A stretch of DNA of 11,225 nucleotides from Lachnospiraceae bacterium (GTDB taxonomy: Bacteria; Bacillota; Clostridia; Lachnospirales; Lachnospiraceae): assembly GCA_009774615.1 (NCBI GenBank), contig VSOC01000023.1, forward strand, positions 30,100 to 41,324, read 5' to 3'. Each line of letters begins with the position of its first letter. Position 1 is the stretch's first letter. The translations under genes were made by a program, and so were the position numbers. Positions 1 to 6,608 of the stretch are shown piece after piece. The notes beneath the pieces were generated by a model. It was not told the origin of the DNA. It was given only the letters and a program-made list of their open reading frames with translations, and ran no database searches.

Positions 1-171
1 ATCTGTAAGCACCACATCCGGTTCAAGGAGTTCAATCTTTTCCAAAGCCTCCTGCCCGTTTTCCGCATCGCCCACAACCTTAAAACCCGCAGCCTGCCAG
101 TTGATTTTTTTAATAATACTTTTTCGAACCTCTTCCTCGTCATCTACCAGGATAATCCGATATAAATTCAT
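1..171 (-). CDS. Response regulator, N-terminal part (YesN/AraC-like), cut by window edge
   Basis: The first 57 codons of a CheY-like receiver domain are present. An acidic pocket follows the first beta strand (ILVDDEEEV, D10, D11 and E12). The stretch from W25 through GF and VVGDAENGQEALE is typical of YesN-type regulators, which carry an AraC-type DNA-binding domain at the C-terminus; that part is outside the window. The last visible residues, VVLTD, end at D57, which by position is the expected phospho-acceptor. The ATG at 171 is chosen because an AGGAG sits 8 bases upstream; the AGAGG touching the ATG is too close to act. The gene begins 26 bases after the cobD stop on the same strand with no terminator seen, so it may be read through from the cobalamin genes. 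A functional link is not shown, since YesN-type regulators more often control sugar uptake. The receiver call is firm; the output domain is inferred. Confidence 0.85.
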   Translation of the reverse strand, partial: MNLYRIILVDDEEEVRKSIIKKINWQAAGFKVVGDAENGQEALEKIELLEPDVVLTD

Positions 172-197
172 CCTCTTTACTCCTCTGTTCACAGGAT

Positions 198-1307
198 TTA
201 TGCATCTGCCAGTACACGCAGCAGGCAGTCGTTTTCTTTTTTTGTTTTTATTCCCACCCGATAATAACTTTTATCCAGCCCTTCAAAATCCGCACAGGAA
301 CGAAGGAGCAGTTTTTCCTTTAGACAATGCTGATAAAGCATTCCCTCTTCGGCCCCTTCCCGCAGATCCCGAAAAAAAAGATAGTTGGCCCGGGAAGGAT
401 AAACCAGAAACCCAAGACGGGAAAGTCCTTTACAAAGCTGTTCTCTTCCTTCCCGAACAATGGTTTTTGTCTTTAGCAGATAATCGCTTTCCCTTAATGC
501 GGCAATTCCCGCCATCTGTGCCGGAACCGAAACACTCCATGGCTGACGGACGGACGAAATGTTCTGCATAAACCGGGGGGCTGCACTCAGCCCGTAACCC
601 AGCCGCAGTCCCGCCATACCGTAAATCTTCGTGAAAGCTTTAACGATAATCATGTGAGGAAATCGGCAGAGCAGAGGAAGAAGGGAATTTTCAGGAAACG
701 GGGAATTCTTGTTTTCTTCTTCCCTATTTTCTTCTTCCAGAAAATCCATAAAACATTCATCTACCACCAGCCAGATACCCTCTTCTTCGGCAAATGCCGC
801 TAAAACTTCCATGGCCTTTCGCCCGATAACAAAGCCCGTGGGGTTATTCGGGTTGCAGAGAAAAAGGATTTCGGGAGGGGTTTTCTGTTCAATTCTTTTT
901 TTTGCTTCCCGGATAAGCTTCATCACATCGATGGCAAATCCTTCTTCCCTGGTAAACGGCACCGAAAAAACCCGGCATCCAAAAGCATTCAGCGCCTGTC
1001 TGTACTCTGAAAATGTAGGTGCAGGCAGAAGCGCATAATGAGGCTGCAGGGCAAAAATAAGCTGGTAAATCAAATCTGCTGCCCCATTGGCACAGACAAT
1101 CATCTCTTCATCGATCTGGTAATGCGCGGCTAATGCTGCCCTTAGCCGGCGGCACTGGATGTCCGGGTAAAGACCGCAATACTCCGCCGCCTGACGAACC
1201 GCTTCCTTTACGCTTTCCGGCGGGCCTAAAGGATTAACATTCACGGAAAAATCCAAAAAAATATCCCGGCTGTAGATATCGCCGCCATGACGGATACCGG
1301 TCAACAT
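198..1307 (-). CDS. cobD: L-threonine-O-3-phosphate decarboxylase, CobD type (aminotransferase fold)
   Basis: This is a 369-residue PLP enzyme of fold type I. It resembles histidinol-phosphate aminotransferases, but the N-terminus (HGGDIYSRD then LDFSVNVNPLGPP) is the CobD signature. CobD enzymes decarboxylate L-threonine phosphate to (R)-1-amino-2-propanol phosphate, the linker between the corrin ring and the lower ligand of cobalamin. Visible motifs are NPNNPTG near residue 152, the cofactor-binding aspartate in VVDEC near 183, and the Schiff-base lysine (about K227) in AFTKIYGMAGLRLGYG. I chose the ATG at 1307 because AGGAGG lies at 1312-1317. An in-frame GTG at 1322 would give 374 residues but would place that site inside the coding region. 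The start overlaps the stop of the preceding cobQ-cbiC gene by 7 bases, which suggests translational coupling. A Glu-rich EEENREEEN stretch (residues about 190-198) comes from a 15-bp duplication. HisC activity is the main alternative; the cobalamin neighbour favours CobD. Confidence 0.88.
   Translation of the reverse strand: MLTGIRHGGDIYSRDIFLDFSVNVNPLGPPESVKEAVRQAAEYCGLYPDIQCRRLRAALAAHYQIDEEMIVCANGAADLIYQLIFALQPHYALLPAPTFSEYRQALNAFGCRVFSVPFTREEGFAIDVMKLIREAKKRIEQKTPPEILFLCNPNNPTGFVIGRKAMEVLAAFAEEEGIWLVVDECFMDFLEEENREEENKNSPFPENSLLPLLCRFPHMIIVKAFTKIYGMAGLRLGYGLSAAPRFMQNISSVRQPWSVSVPAQMAGIAALRESDYLLKTKTIVREGREQLCKGLSRLGFLVYPSRANYLFFRDLREGAEEGMLYQHCLKEKLLLRSCADFEGLDKSYYRVGIKTKKENDCLLRVLADA
712..741 (-). 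repeat. 15-bp tandem duplication inside cobD
   Basis: On the plus strand TTTTCTTCTTCC occurs at 712-723 and again at 727-738, giving a 15-bp period. It keeps the reading frame and encodes EEENR followed by EEENK in the loop after the PLP-aspartate motif. It probably lies in a surface insertion, because CobD proteins do not conserve this stretch. Confidence 0.7.
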
Positions 1308-3556
1308 CCTTCCTCCTTGCACTGATACAAAAGTGCATTGACAATCGCCGCAGCTACGTTGCTTCCGCCCTTCCTTCCGGCGGCCACAATACAGGGAACA
1401 TCCTTTCGCCGTAAAATCAATTCCTTCGCCGCGGCCACGTTGACAAAGCCCACCGGCGCAGCGATAATCAGCGCAGGAGAAATCTTTCCCTCATCCATCA
1501 GAGTATTTAAACGAATCAGTGCGGTTGGTGCATTGCCTATAGCAAAAATTACTTTCTCTGTTCCAAAAAGACGCACGGCCTTTTCCATACTGGCAGCGGC
1601 CCGGGTACAGCCTCGTTTTTTCGCCTCCTGCGCTACATCCTCATCCGCCATAAAGCAGTAAATCTCGATCGCGTGCGCAGCGGCTTTTGCTTTGTTGATT
1701 CCCGATTTTGCCATGTTGGTATCGGTAACGATAACGGCTCCCCGGGCAAGGGCTTCAAACGCTTTTTCTACAGCGCCCGGGGAAAAATACAGGTTTTTCG
1801 CATAATCAAAATCAGCCGTCGTATGGATGGCCCGCTTGACAATCTCCTCTGTTCCAGGCAAAAGCACAAGCCCTCTCTCGTGCAGTTCTTGGTCAATCTG
1901 CGCAAAACTTCTGGCTTCAATTTCGGCAGGAAGAAGGTCTTCGATAAAAAGAGATTCATTTGCCGAATGGTTTTTGATTTCCTGCTTCTTTTCCCCTTCC
2001 AGGATAAGATATATTTTTTCCATATCCAAATGACGGCGCAAAATATCCACCAGATGATTATACTGCCCTTCCCGGTAAGCCTGATAATCAAATGCTTCCA
2101 AATCCAGCGGGTACATTCCTTTTTGCTTTCGCAGGGCATTAACAATGGTTCCCGCAATTTCTGCCCGGTCAAAAATCCCGTGCGTATAGCAGCCATAGAT
2201 ATTCCCGCGGCTCCACCCGTCTTCGTGCATCTTTTTTGATGATGTGTGAAGAGGGAGAAGATAAGAAAAGGGCCTGCAGATTTCCAGCCTTCCCCGGAAA
2301 AAACGGGCGGTATCTGCCGGGCCGTTTTCCCGGTCAATCCAGGTATTTCCCATATGAATCTCGTAGCCGGAGAAAGACTTTCCGGATAATTCTTCAAAAA
2401 TCCCCTCCGTCTGCGAAAAAGCCCCTTCGACCTGGTTTCTTGTTTTTTCCTGAGAAAATATGGTTTTTGTGGGGAAAAGTCCCATGCCGGGAATACTTCC
2501 TTTTGCCTGTCCTTCCACACCATAAGGATCTTCGAGGATTTCTCCCATCATCTGATACCCGCCGCAGATGCCCCAAATGGCTGTTCCCTGATTAGAGAGT
2601 GCCAGAACCGCCTGCTCCAGCCCGTTTTGACGCATCCACAGTAAATCCGAAATCGTATTCTTTGTTCCCGGAAGAATAAGCAGATCCGGCGTCCCTAAGT
2701 CCTTTGCCTGACGCACATAGTAAAGGTTCACCCCCGAAATACAGGAAAATATAGAAAAATCGGTAAAATTAGAAATTTTAGGAAAACGAATAACCGCTAT
2801 ATCGATTTGATGTAAAGATTCACTTTTCTGATTCAGCCGTTCACTCAAGCTGTCTTCATCATCAAGATCAATATCCATAAAAGGAATCACACCGGTTACA
2901 GGAATCCGGCACAGCTTTTCAATCTGCCGGATTCCCGGTTCAAGGATAGAAGCGTCACCGCGGAACTTATTCATCACCAAACCTTTTATCCTCTGCTTAT
3001 CCTCTTTCGGCAGAAGTTCAACCGTCCCATAAAGCTGGGCAAACACGCCGCCCCGGTCGATATCTCCCACCAAAAGCACAGGAGCATCCGCCATCCGGGC
3101 AATGCCCATGTTGACAATATCCTCCTGCATTAAATTAATTTCCGCCGGGCTTCCTGCCCCTTCGATAACGATAATATCATATTCCCGGGCCAGGGATTGA
3201 TAGGCACGTTCAACCACAGGAAACAAGCTCTTTTTATAAGCAAAATACTCCTTCGCCGGCATTGTCCCAACCGAAATTCCTTCCACAATAACCTGCGAAC
3301 CCATATCGGTTGTCGGCTTTAACAAGATCGGATTCATCTGCACGGTCGGTTTAATCCCGGCAGCCTCCGCCTGCATCACCTGTGCCCGGCCCATTTCTCG
3401 TCCGTCGGCGGTAATATAGGAATTTAATGCCATATTCTGCGCCTTAAAAGGAGCTACCCGATAACCATCCTGCATAAAAATCCGGCATAATCCCGCCGCA
3501 AGCAGACTTTTCCCCGCATTAGACATGGTTCCCTGTATCATTATTGCTTTTGCCAT
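1301..3556 (-). CDS. Fusion: adenosylcobyric acid synthase (CobQ/CbiP) + precorrin-8X methylmutase (CbiC/CobH)
   Basis: This is a 751-residue protein with two complete enzymes. Residues 1 to about 515 are CobQ/CbiP: an ATP-binding dethiobiotin-synthetase-like domain with QGTMSNAGKS (8-17), FKAQNMALNS (37-46), EGAGSPAEINL (132-142) and GDIDRGG (164-170). A class I glutamine amidotransferase domain follows, with nucleophile C331 in GICGGYQMMG and H459 in YGCYTHG. CobQ uses glutamine and ATP to amidate four side chains of adenosylcobyrinate a,c-diamide. Residues from about 538 to the end are CbiC/CobH, with the catalytic histidine H578 in IHTTADFDYA, then TDTNMAKSGI and AAPVGFVNVAAAKE. That enzyme moves a methyl group from C11 to C12 of the corrin precursor. 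A polar linker covers about 518-537, and no in-frame start codon with a binding site is seen there, so the fusion looks genuine. Separate CobQ (about 500) and CbiC (about 210) lengths add up to the observed size. AAGGAAG precedes the ATG at 3556. The 3' end overlaps cobD. Confidence 0.93.
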   Translation of the reverse strand: MAKAIMIQGTMSNAGKSLLAAGLCRIFMQDGYRVAPFKAQNMALNSYITADGREMGRAQVMQAEAAGIKPTVQMNPILLKPTTDMGSQVIVEGISVGTMPAKEYFAYKKSLFPVVERAYQSLAREYDIIVIEGAGSPAEINLMQEDIVNMGIARMADAPVLLVGDIDRGGVFAQLYGTVELLPKEDKQRIKGLVMNKFRGDASILEPGIRQIEKLCRIPVTGVIPFMDIDLDDEDSLSERLNQKSESLHQIDIAVIRFPKISNFTDFSIFSCISGVNLYYVRQAKDLGTPDLLILPGTKNTISDLLWMRQNGLEQAVLALSNQGTAIWGICGGYQMMGEILEDPYGVEGQAKGSIPGMGLFPTKTIFSQEKTRNQVEGAFSQTEGIFEELSGKSFSGYEIHMGNTWIDRENGPADTARFFRGRLEICRPFSYLLPLHTSSKKMHEDGWSRGNIYGCYTHGIFDRAEIAGTIVNALRKQKGMYPLDLEAFDYQAYREGQYNHLVDILRRHLDMEKIYLILEGEKKQEIKNHSANESLFIEDLLPAEIEARSFAQIDQELHERGLVLLPGTEEIVKRAIHTTADFDYAKNLYFSPGAVEKAFEALARGAVIVTDTNMAKSGINKAKAAAHAIEIYCFMADEDVAQEAKKRGCTRAAASMEKAVRLFGTEKVIFAIGNAPTALIRLNTLMDEGKISPALIIAAPVGFVNVAAAKELILRRKDVPCIVAAGRKGGSNVAAAIVNALLYQCKEEGC

Positions 3557-3579
3557 GGATTTTCTTCCTTTTTACTCTA

Positions 3580-3674
3580 TTATTCTTCGTACAACTGTTA
3601 TTCTAAGCATAATCTTTATTCTTTGTACCATTTTTATTCTAAGCTATAGTCTTTATTCTTCGTACCAATTACTC
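3580..3674 (-). repeat. About 18-bp tandem repeat (37-bp double unit) in the gap before cobQ-cbiC
   Basis: On the plus strand TTATTC occurs at 3580, 3598, 3616, 3634 and 3653, with a variant TTACTC at 3669. The spacings are 18, 18, 18, 19 and 16. Alternate units share more sequence (TTCGTAC/TTTGTAC versus TCTAAGC), so the array is also two to three copies of a 36-37 bp unit. On the transcribed strand the odd units read GTACRAAGAATAA, and the array begins at the GAAGAGTAA that ends the DUF2164 gene. That suggests it grew from the 3' end of that gene. It fills most of the 112-base gap and ends just before the cobQ-cbiC ribosome binding site. Confidence 0.75.
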
Positions 3675-3932
3675 TTCGTTCTTATATAATGCATAATAAT
3701 CAGAATCCATATTTTCCATCATCTGTCCGAACCATAGTTTGGCATCATCAAGTGCCCGGTTATAAATGATTGGCGCAAGTTTTTCTTCAAATAATTCCAT
3801 TAGATGCATCTGCTCAATCATCCCAATCTCTTCACCGCGCACATCCAGATAAAACGCCTTGATTTCCTCCTGCATCTTCTCTTTTTGTCTGTCGGAAAGC
3901 TTTATCTGCGGCAGTTTTCTTGTCTTTTTCAC
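3669..3932 (-). CDS. DUF2164 family protein (small, function unknown)
   Basis: This 87-residue soluble protein matches what I recall of the DUF2164 family. It has a basic start (KKTRKLPQIKLSDRQKEKM), a central DVRGEEIGMIEQMHLMELFEEKLAPIIYNRALDDAK pattern split over residues about 30-66, and an acidic tail ending KNEE. No catalytic motif, signal peptide or membrane segment is visible; it is predicted to be mostly helical. I chose the GTG at 3932, which lies 8 bases after AGGAG and starts 2 bases beyond the thiD stop. An earlier GTG at 3938 overlaps the thiD stop but is only 2 bases from the binding site. The gene is therefore likely to be translationally coupled to thiD, although nothing links the family to thiamine. 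The family call is from memory of the conserved pattern; the function is unknown. Confidence 0.75.
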   Translation of the reverse strand: MKKTRKLPQIKLSDRQKEKMQEEIKAFYLDVRGEEIGMIEQMHLMELFEEKLAPIIYNRALDDAKLWFGQMMENMDSDYYALYKNEE

Positions 3933-3934
3933 GA

Positions 3935-4753
3935 TCACTTCTCCTTTGCATATTCTCCACGCAGGTAAAACGCATGATTCATCGGCCCGCTGCCCTTTCC
4001 CAGGTCCAGACCATCGACCAAAGCATCGGTGAGATACTCCTTCGCCCGTGCAATCGACGTCGGCATATCACAGCCCTTTGCGAGGTTTGCGGCAATAGCG
4101 CTGGACAACGTGCAGCCAGTTCCATGGGTGTTTGGATTATCAATTCTTTTTCCCATAAACCAGCGGGATGTGCCGTTTTGATAAAAGAAATCATTGGCAT
4201 CGTTAATCCTGTGTCCGCCCTTTAATAAAACGGCACAGCCGTAAGCTTCACTGATGCAGCGGGCAGCGGCTTCCATCTCCTGAACATTGCCGATTTTTCT
4301 GCCGGATAATACCTCGGCTTCAGGGATGTTTGGAGTTACTATGGCAGCTAAAGGCATTAATTCTTTCTTTAATGCAGCAATGGCATCTTCACTAATCAGA
4401 CGATCCCCGCTGGTTGCCACCATAACCGGGTCAAGAACGATTTTTTCTGCCTGATATTTCCGAAGCCGTTCGGCAATTACAGCAATCAGCGGACAGGAAA
4501 ATACCATGCCAATCTTTACAGCATCCGGCACAATATCCTCAAAAACCGCATCGATTTGCTGAGCGAGAAATTCCGGTTCTACCTCTGCAATGCTCTTTAC
4601 CCCCATGGTATTTTGTGCCACCAAGGCTGTAACCACACTCATAGCAAATACACCATTCATCGTCATTGCCTTTAAATCTGCCTGAATCCCTGCCCCTCCG
4701 GTGGGATCAGTCCCGGCAATGGATAATGCCGTTTTCATCACTTTTCTGGTCAT
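3935..4753 (-). CDS. thiD: Hydroxymethylpyrimidine/phosphomethylpyrimidine kinase
   Basis: This 272-residue ribokinase-fold kinase has a length typical of stand-alone ThiD. ThiD phosphorylates 4-amino-5-hydroxymethyl-2-methylpyrimidine and then its monophosphate, giving the pyrimidine diphosphate used by ThiE. Signature segments are ALSIAGTDPTGGAGIQADLK (9-28), VKIGMV (79-84), LDPVMVATSGDRL (107-119), TPNIPEAEVLSG (140-151), LLKGGH (176-181) and the anion-hole motif NTHGTGCTLSSAIAANLA (208-225, with G211, G213 and C214). The C-terminal GPMNHAF is also usual for ThiD. The ATG at 4753 has AAAGGAG (plus-strand 4760-4766) 6 bases upstream. It follows thiE on the same strand after a gap filled by a 22-bp tandem repeat. 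The DUF2164 gene starts next to its stop. Pyridoxal kinase is a possible side activity in this family, but the thiE and thiM neighbours settle the main role. Confidence 0.95.
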   Translation of the reverse strand: MTRKVMKTALSIAGTDPTGGAGIQADLKAMTMNGVFAMSVVTALVAQNTMGVKSIAEVEPEFLAQQIDAVFEDIVPDAVKIGMVFSCPLIAVIAERLRKYQAEKIVLDPVMVATSGDRLISEDAIAALKKELMPLAAIVTPNIPEAEVLSGRKIGNVQEMEAAARCISEAYGCAVLLKGGHRINDANDFFYQNGTSRWFMGKRIDNPNTHGTGCTLSSAIAANLAKGCDMPTSIARAKEYLTDALVDGLDLGKGSGPMNHAFYLRGEYAKEK

Positions 4754-4773
4754 GATCTGCTCCTTTTGTTCCT

Positions 4774-4904
4774 TTGCTTTTATCGGACAGTTTCCTTGTT
4801 TTTATTGGATAAATTTCTTGTTTTTATCCGACAGTTTCCTTGTTTTTATTGGGTAAATTTCTTGCTTTTATCCGACAGTTTCCTTGTTTTATCGAATAAT
4901 TTCC
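4774..4904 (-). repeat. Six-unit 22-bp tandem array (three 44-bp pairs) between thiE and thiD
   Basis: On the plus strand units start at 4774, 4796, 4818, 4840, 4862 and 4884, each 22 bp except the last (21 bp). Two alternating types are seen. Type A (first, third and fifth) begins TTGYTTTTATC and ends GACAGTTTCC. Type B (second and fourth) begins TTGTTTTTATTGG and ends TAAATTTC. The sixth is a degenerate B, and a worn seventh unit may follow at 4905. The array fills most of the 162-base gap between the thiE stop and the thiD ribosome binding site, so it would be in the untranslated leader of thiD. On the transcribed strand the A units carry AAGGAAA. There are no spacers, so it is not a CRISPR array. 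Confidence 0.92.
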
Positions 4905-4915
4905 TTGCCGTTATC

Positions 4916-5581
4916 TTATGTTTTAGGTTCAGTGCGTTTAAATCGTTTAACCATTTCTTTTGCTGTCCCCCGCAATTTTCGGCACCTTTCTTCAATATTC
5001 TCCACAGAAAAAATTGCCGAAACCAGGGCTACGCCATCCACACCGCTTCCGGCAAGTTCCATAATATTTCCCTGATTCATTCCCCCGATAGCCACAACCG
5101 GGACATCCACAGCATTGCAGATAGACTGCAGGGTTTCTATCGGCATCCGGCTTACATTGGTTTTTGTTGTCGTAGAAAAAACCGCTCCCACGCCAAGATA
5201 GTCAGCCCCGCAGGCAACGGCTCTTTTTGCCTCATCGACGGTATGTACAGATACGCCAAGAATCATCCCTTCACCAACCAGACGGCGCACATCACCTGCC
5301 TCCATATCTTCCTGACCCACATGAATTCCATCCGCATGACAGGCCATGGCGATGTTTACATTGTCATTAATGATCAGCGGAACATGATAGTGCTGGCAGA
5401 GTTTTTTTATGTCCATCGCTTCCTGAAGAAATGTTTCCTCATCCAGATTCTTTTCCCGAAGCTGTACGCAGGTTACACCGCCCTTTAACGCCTTTTCCAC
5501 TTGTGTATACAGACTTTCTTTCCCGGTCCACGCCCTGTCCGTTACGGCGTATAAGAGCATGATTTCTTTTGCACATTTCAT
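4916..5581 (-). CDS. thiE: Thiamine phosphate synthase
   Basis: This 221-residue TIM-barrel enzyme has the usual ThiE length. ThiE condenses hydroxymethylpyrimidine diphosphate (from ThiD) with hydroxyethylthiazole phosphate (from ThiM or the de novo route) to give thiamine phosphate and pyrophosphate in the cytoplasm. Conserved parts are YAVTDRAW (11-18), VTCVQLREKNLDEE (36-49, pyrophosphate-binding R42 and K44), LIINDNVNIA (69-78), ADGIHVGQED (83-92), LGVSVH (108-113), GVGAVFSTTTK (130-140) and VVAIGGM (162-168). The ATG at 5581 follows AGAAAGG by 8 bases. It lies 40 bases after the thiM stop on the same strand, consistent with one transcript. No frameshift or missing key residue is seen. 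Confidence 0.95.
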   Translation of the reverse strand: MKCAKEIMLLYAVTDRAWTGKESLYTQVEKALKGGVTCVQLREKNLDEETFLQEAMDIKKLCQHYHVPLIINDNVNIAMACHADGIHVGQEDMEAGDVRRLVGEGMILGVSVHTVDEAKRAVACGADYLGVGAVFSTTTKTNVSRMPIETLQSICNAVDVPVVAIGGMNQGNIMELAGSGVDGVALVSAIFSVENIEERCRKLRGTAKEMVKRFKRTEPKT

Positions 5582-5621
5582 ATTTTGTACCTTTCTTTTA
5601 TTATTTTTTGTTTATGCGATT

Positions 5622-6539
5622 TCAGCTATCTTCGTACACCTCATATCGGGCTTCTTTTTCTAATCTTTCCGGCGTTAAATGGTACATGGCATCGATAATA
5701 TAATTCCGGTAGGAAGCATTTCCGTCCATTTCACTCAATCGCCGGCAGCCAATCTCCCCGCACACACCCATCGCACACACAGCCGCAGCTGCGGCTTCCA
5801 GAGGCATGTTTGGATTTGCTGCAGCAAAAGCCGCCGTCAGCGCAGAAAGCTGACATCCGGTGCCCGTGACCAAACGCATCATCGGATGACCATTGCGGAT
5901 ACAATATGCTTTTTCCTGATCTGCAACAATATCTATCGCGCCGCTAATCGCCATAACCGCCCCCAGCTTTCGGGCAGCCGCCTGAGCAAACAGTACAGCT
6001 TCTGCCAGATTTTCTTCGGTTATCTGATCGGAAATATCGGCATCAACCCCTCTGGTTTTTCCGCCTTCCATGCTGCCTTCATTGCTGGTTTTTCCGTCTT
6101 TCGTGCTGCCTTCATTGCTGGTTTTTTCTTCATTTTTTATGCCGCTTATCAGGACTTTCATCTCGGAAATATTGGCGCGGATTACGGAGAAGGAAACCTC
6201 CTTTATCAGCCGCAATGCCGTTTCTGTCCGCAGCTTCGACGCTCCGATGCCCACCGGGTCAAGAATCACAGGATGTCCCAGTTCATTTGCCCGTTTCCCT
6301 GCCGACAGCATGGAAGAAATCTTATTTTGATTAAGCGTGCCAAGATTAATCGTAAGCCCGTGGCAAAGACTGGTAATCTCTACTGCTTCCTCAACATCAT
6401 CCGCCATAATCGGCGAGGCACCACAGGCCAGCAGCATATTGGCACAGTCGTTGGCCGTGACATAATTTGTGATAGTATGGATTAAGGGAGATTTTTTCCG
6501 GACATTTTCAAATATTGGGTTAATCATTTTCTTTAACAT
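5622..6539 (-). CDS. thiM: Hydroxyethylthiazole kinase with repeat insertion
   Basis: This salvage kinase phosphorylates 4-methyl-5-(2-hydroxyethyl)thiazole for use by ThiE. Motifs include PLIHTITNYVTANDCANMLLACGASPIMAD (within residues 18-47), LTINLGTLN (62-70), VILDPVGIGAS (91-101), VIRANISEMKVL (119-130), the anion hole VTGTGCQLSALTAAF (224-238, with C229) and AMGVCGE. At 305 residues it is some 30 longer than usual ThiM proteins. The excess lies at about 134-163, where an 11-residue sequence KTSNEGS plus four residues is duplicated just before the conserved TRGVD. The reading frame is intact, and all recognisable kinase motifs remain, so it is probably active. The ATG at 6539 has only a weak AGAAAG 10 bases upstream; an ATG at residue 5 is an alternative without a better site. 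It follows the activase gene by 69 bases. No TPP riboswitch core (CUGAGA) is seen in that gap. Confidence 0.94.
   Translation of the reverse strand: MLKKMINPIFENVRKKSPLIHTITNYVTANDCANMLLACGASPIMADDVEEAVEITSLCHGLTINLGTLNQNKISSMLSAGKRANELGHPVILDPVGIGASKLRTETALRLIKEVSFSVIRANISEMKVLISGIKNEEKTSNEGSTKDGKTSNEGSMEGGKTRGVDADISDQITEENLAEAVLFAQAAARKLGAVMAISGAIDIVADQEKAYCIRNGHPMMRLVTGTGCQLSALTAAFAAANPNMPLEAAAAAVCAMGVCGEIGCRRLSEMDGNASYRNYIIDAMYHLTPERLEKEARYEVYEDS
6054..6119 (-). repeat. 33-bp tandem duplication inside thiM
   Basis: Plus-strand units at 6054-6086 and 6087-6119 both begin GGTTTTTCCG and end TGCTGCCTTCATTGCT, with a few differences between. A third, truncated copy starts GGTTTTTTC at 6120. 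The period is a multiple of three, so it adds 11 residues per copy (KTSNEGSTKDG, KTSNEGSMEGG) without breaking the frame. Confidence 0.88.
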
Positions 6540-6608
6540 GGTTTAGATTCTTTCTGTACTTATTAATTATTCATTACGTGTCGAATTTTCGACCTTTTGA
6601 CCCTGGTA

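Noticed and set aside
101..571. Plus-strand 156-codon frame with a hydrophobic start
   Set aside because: It runs opposite the response regulator start and the cobD end and has no ribosome binding site or family pattern.
1768..2523. 251-codon open frame on the minus strand within cobQ-cbiC
   Set aside because: It is a shifted frame of the fusion gene, Trp- and Arg-rich with no family pattern, while the main frame has all expected motifs.
3557..3668. Cobalamin riboswitch before cobQ-cbiC
   Set aside because: The gap is only 112 bases and is filled by an A+T-rich tandem repeat, with no GCCACUG-type core on the minus strand.
4774..4904. CRISPR array
   Set aside because: The units are contiguous and similar throughout, with no unique spacers, and no cas genes are present.
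4766..5488. Plus-strand frame beginning with a hydrophobic repeat-like stretch
   Set aside because: The apparent membrane segment is the 22-bp repeat read as protein, and the rest lies opposite thiE.
5679..6485. 268-codon open frame on the plus strand opposite thiM
   Set aside because: Its protein is rich in Cys, His and Arg without family features, and thiM on the other strand is unmistakable.
6580..6593. Hairpin GTCGAATTTTCGAC as a terminator before thiM
   Set aside because: The stem is short and no T-run follows it on the transcribed (minus) strand; the neighbouring genes look co-transcribed.
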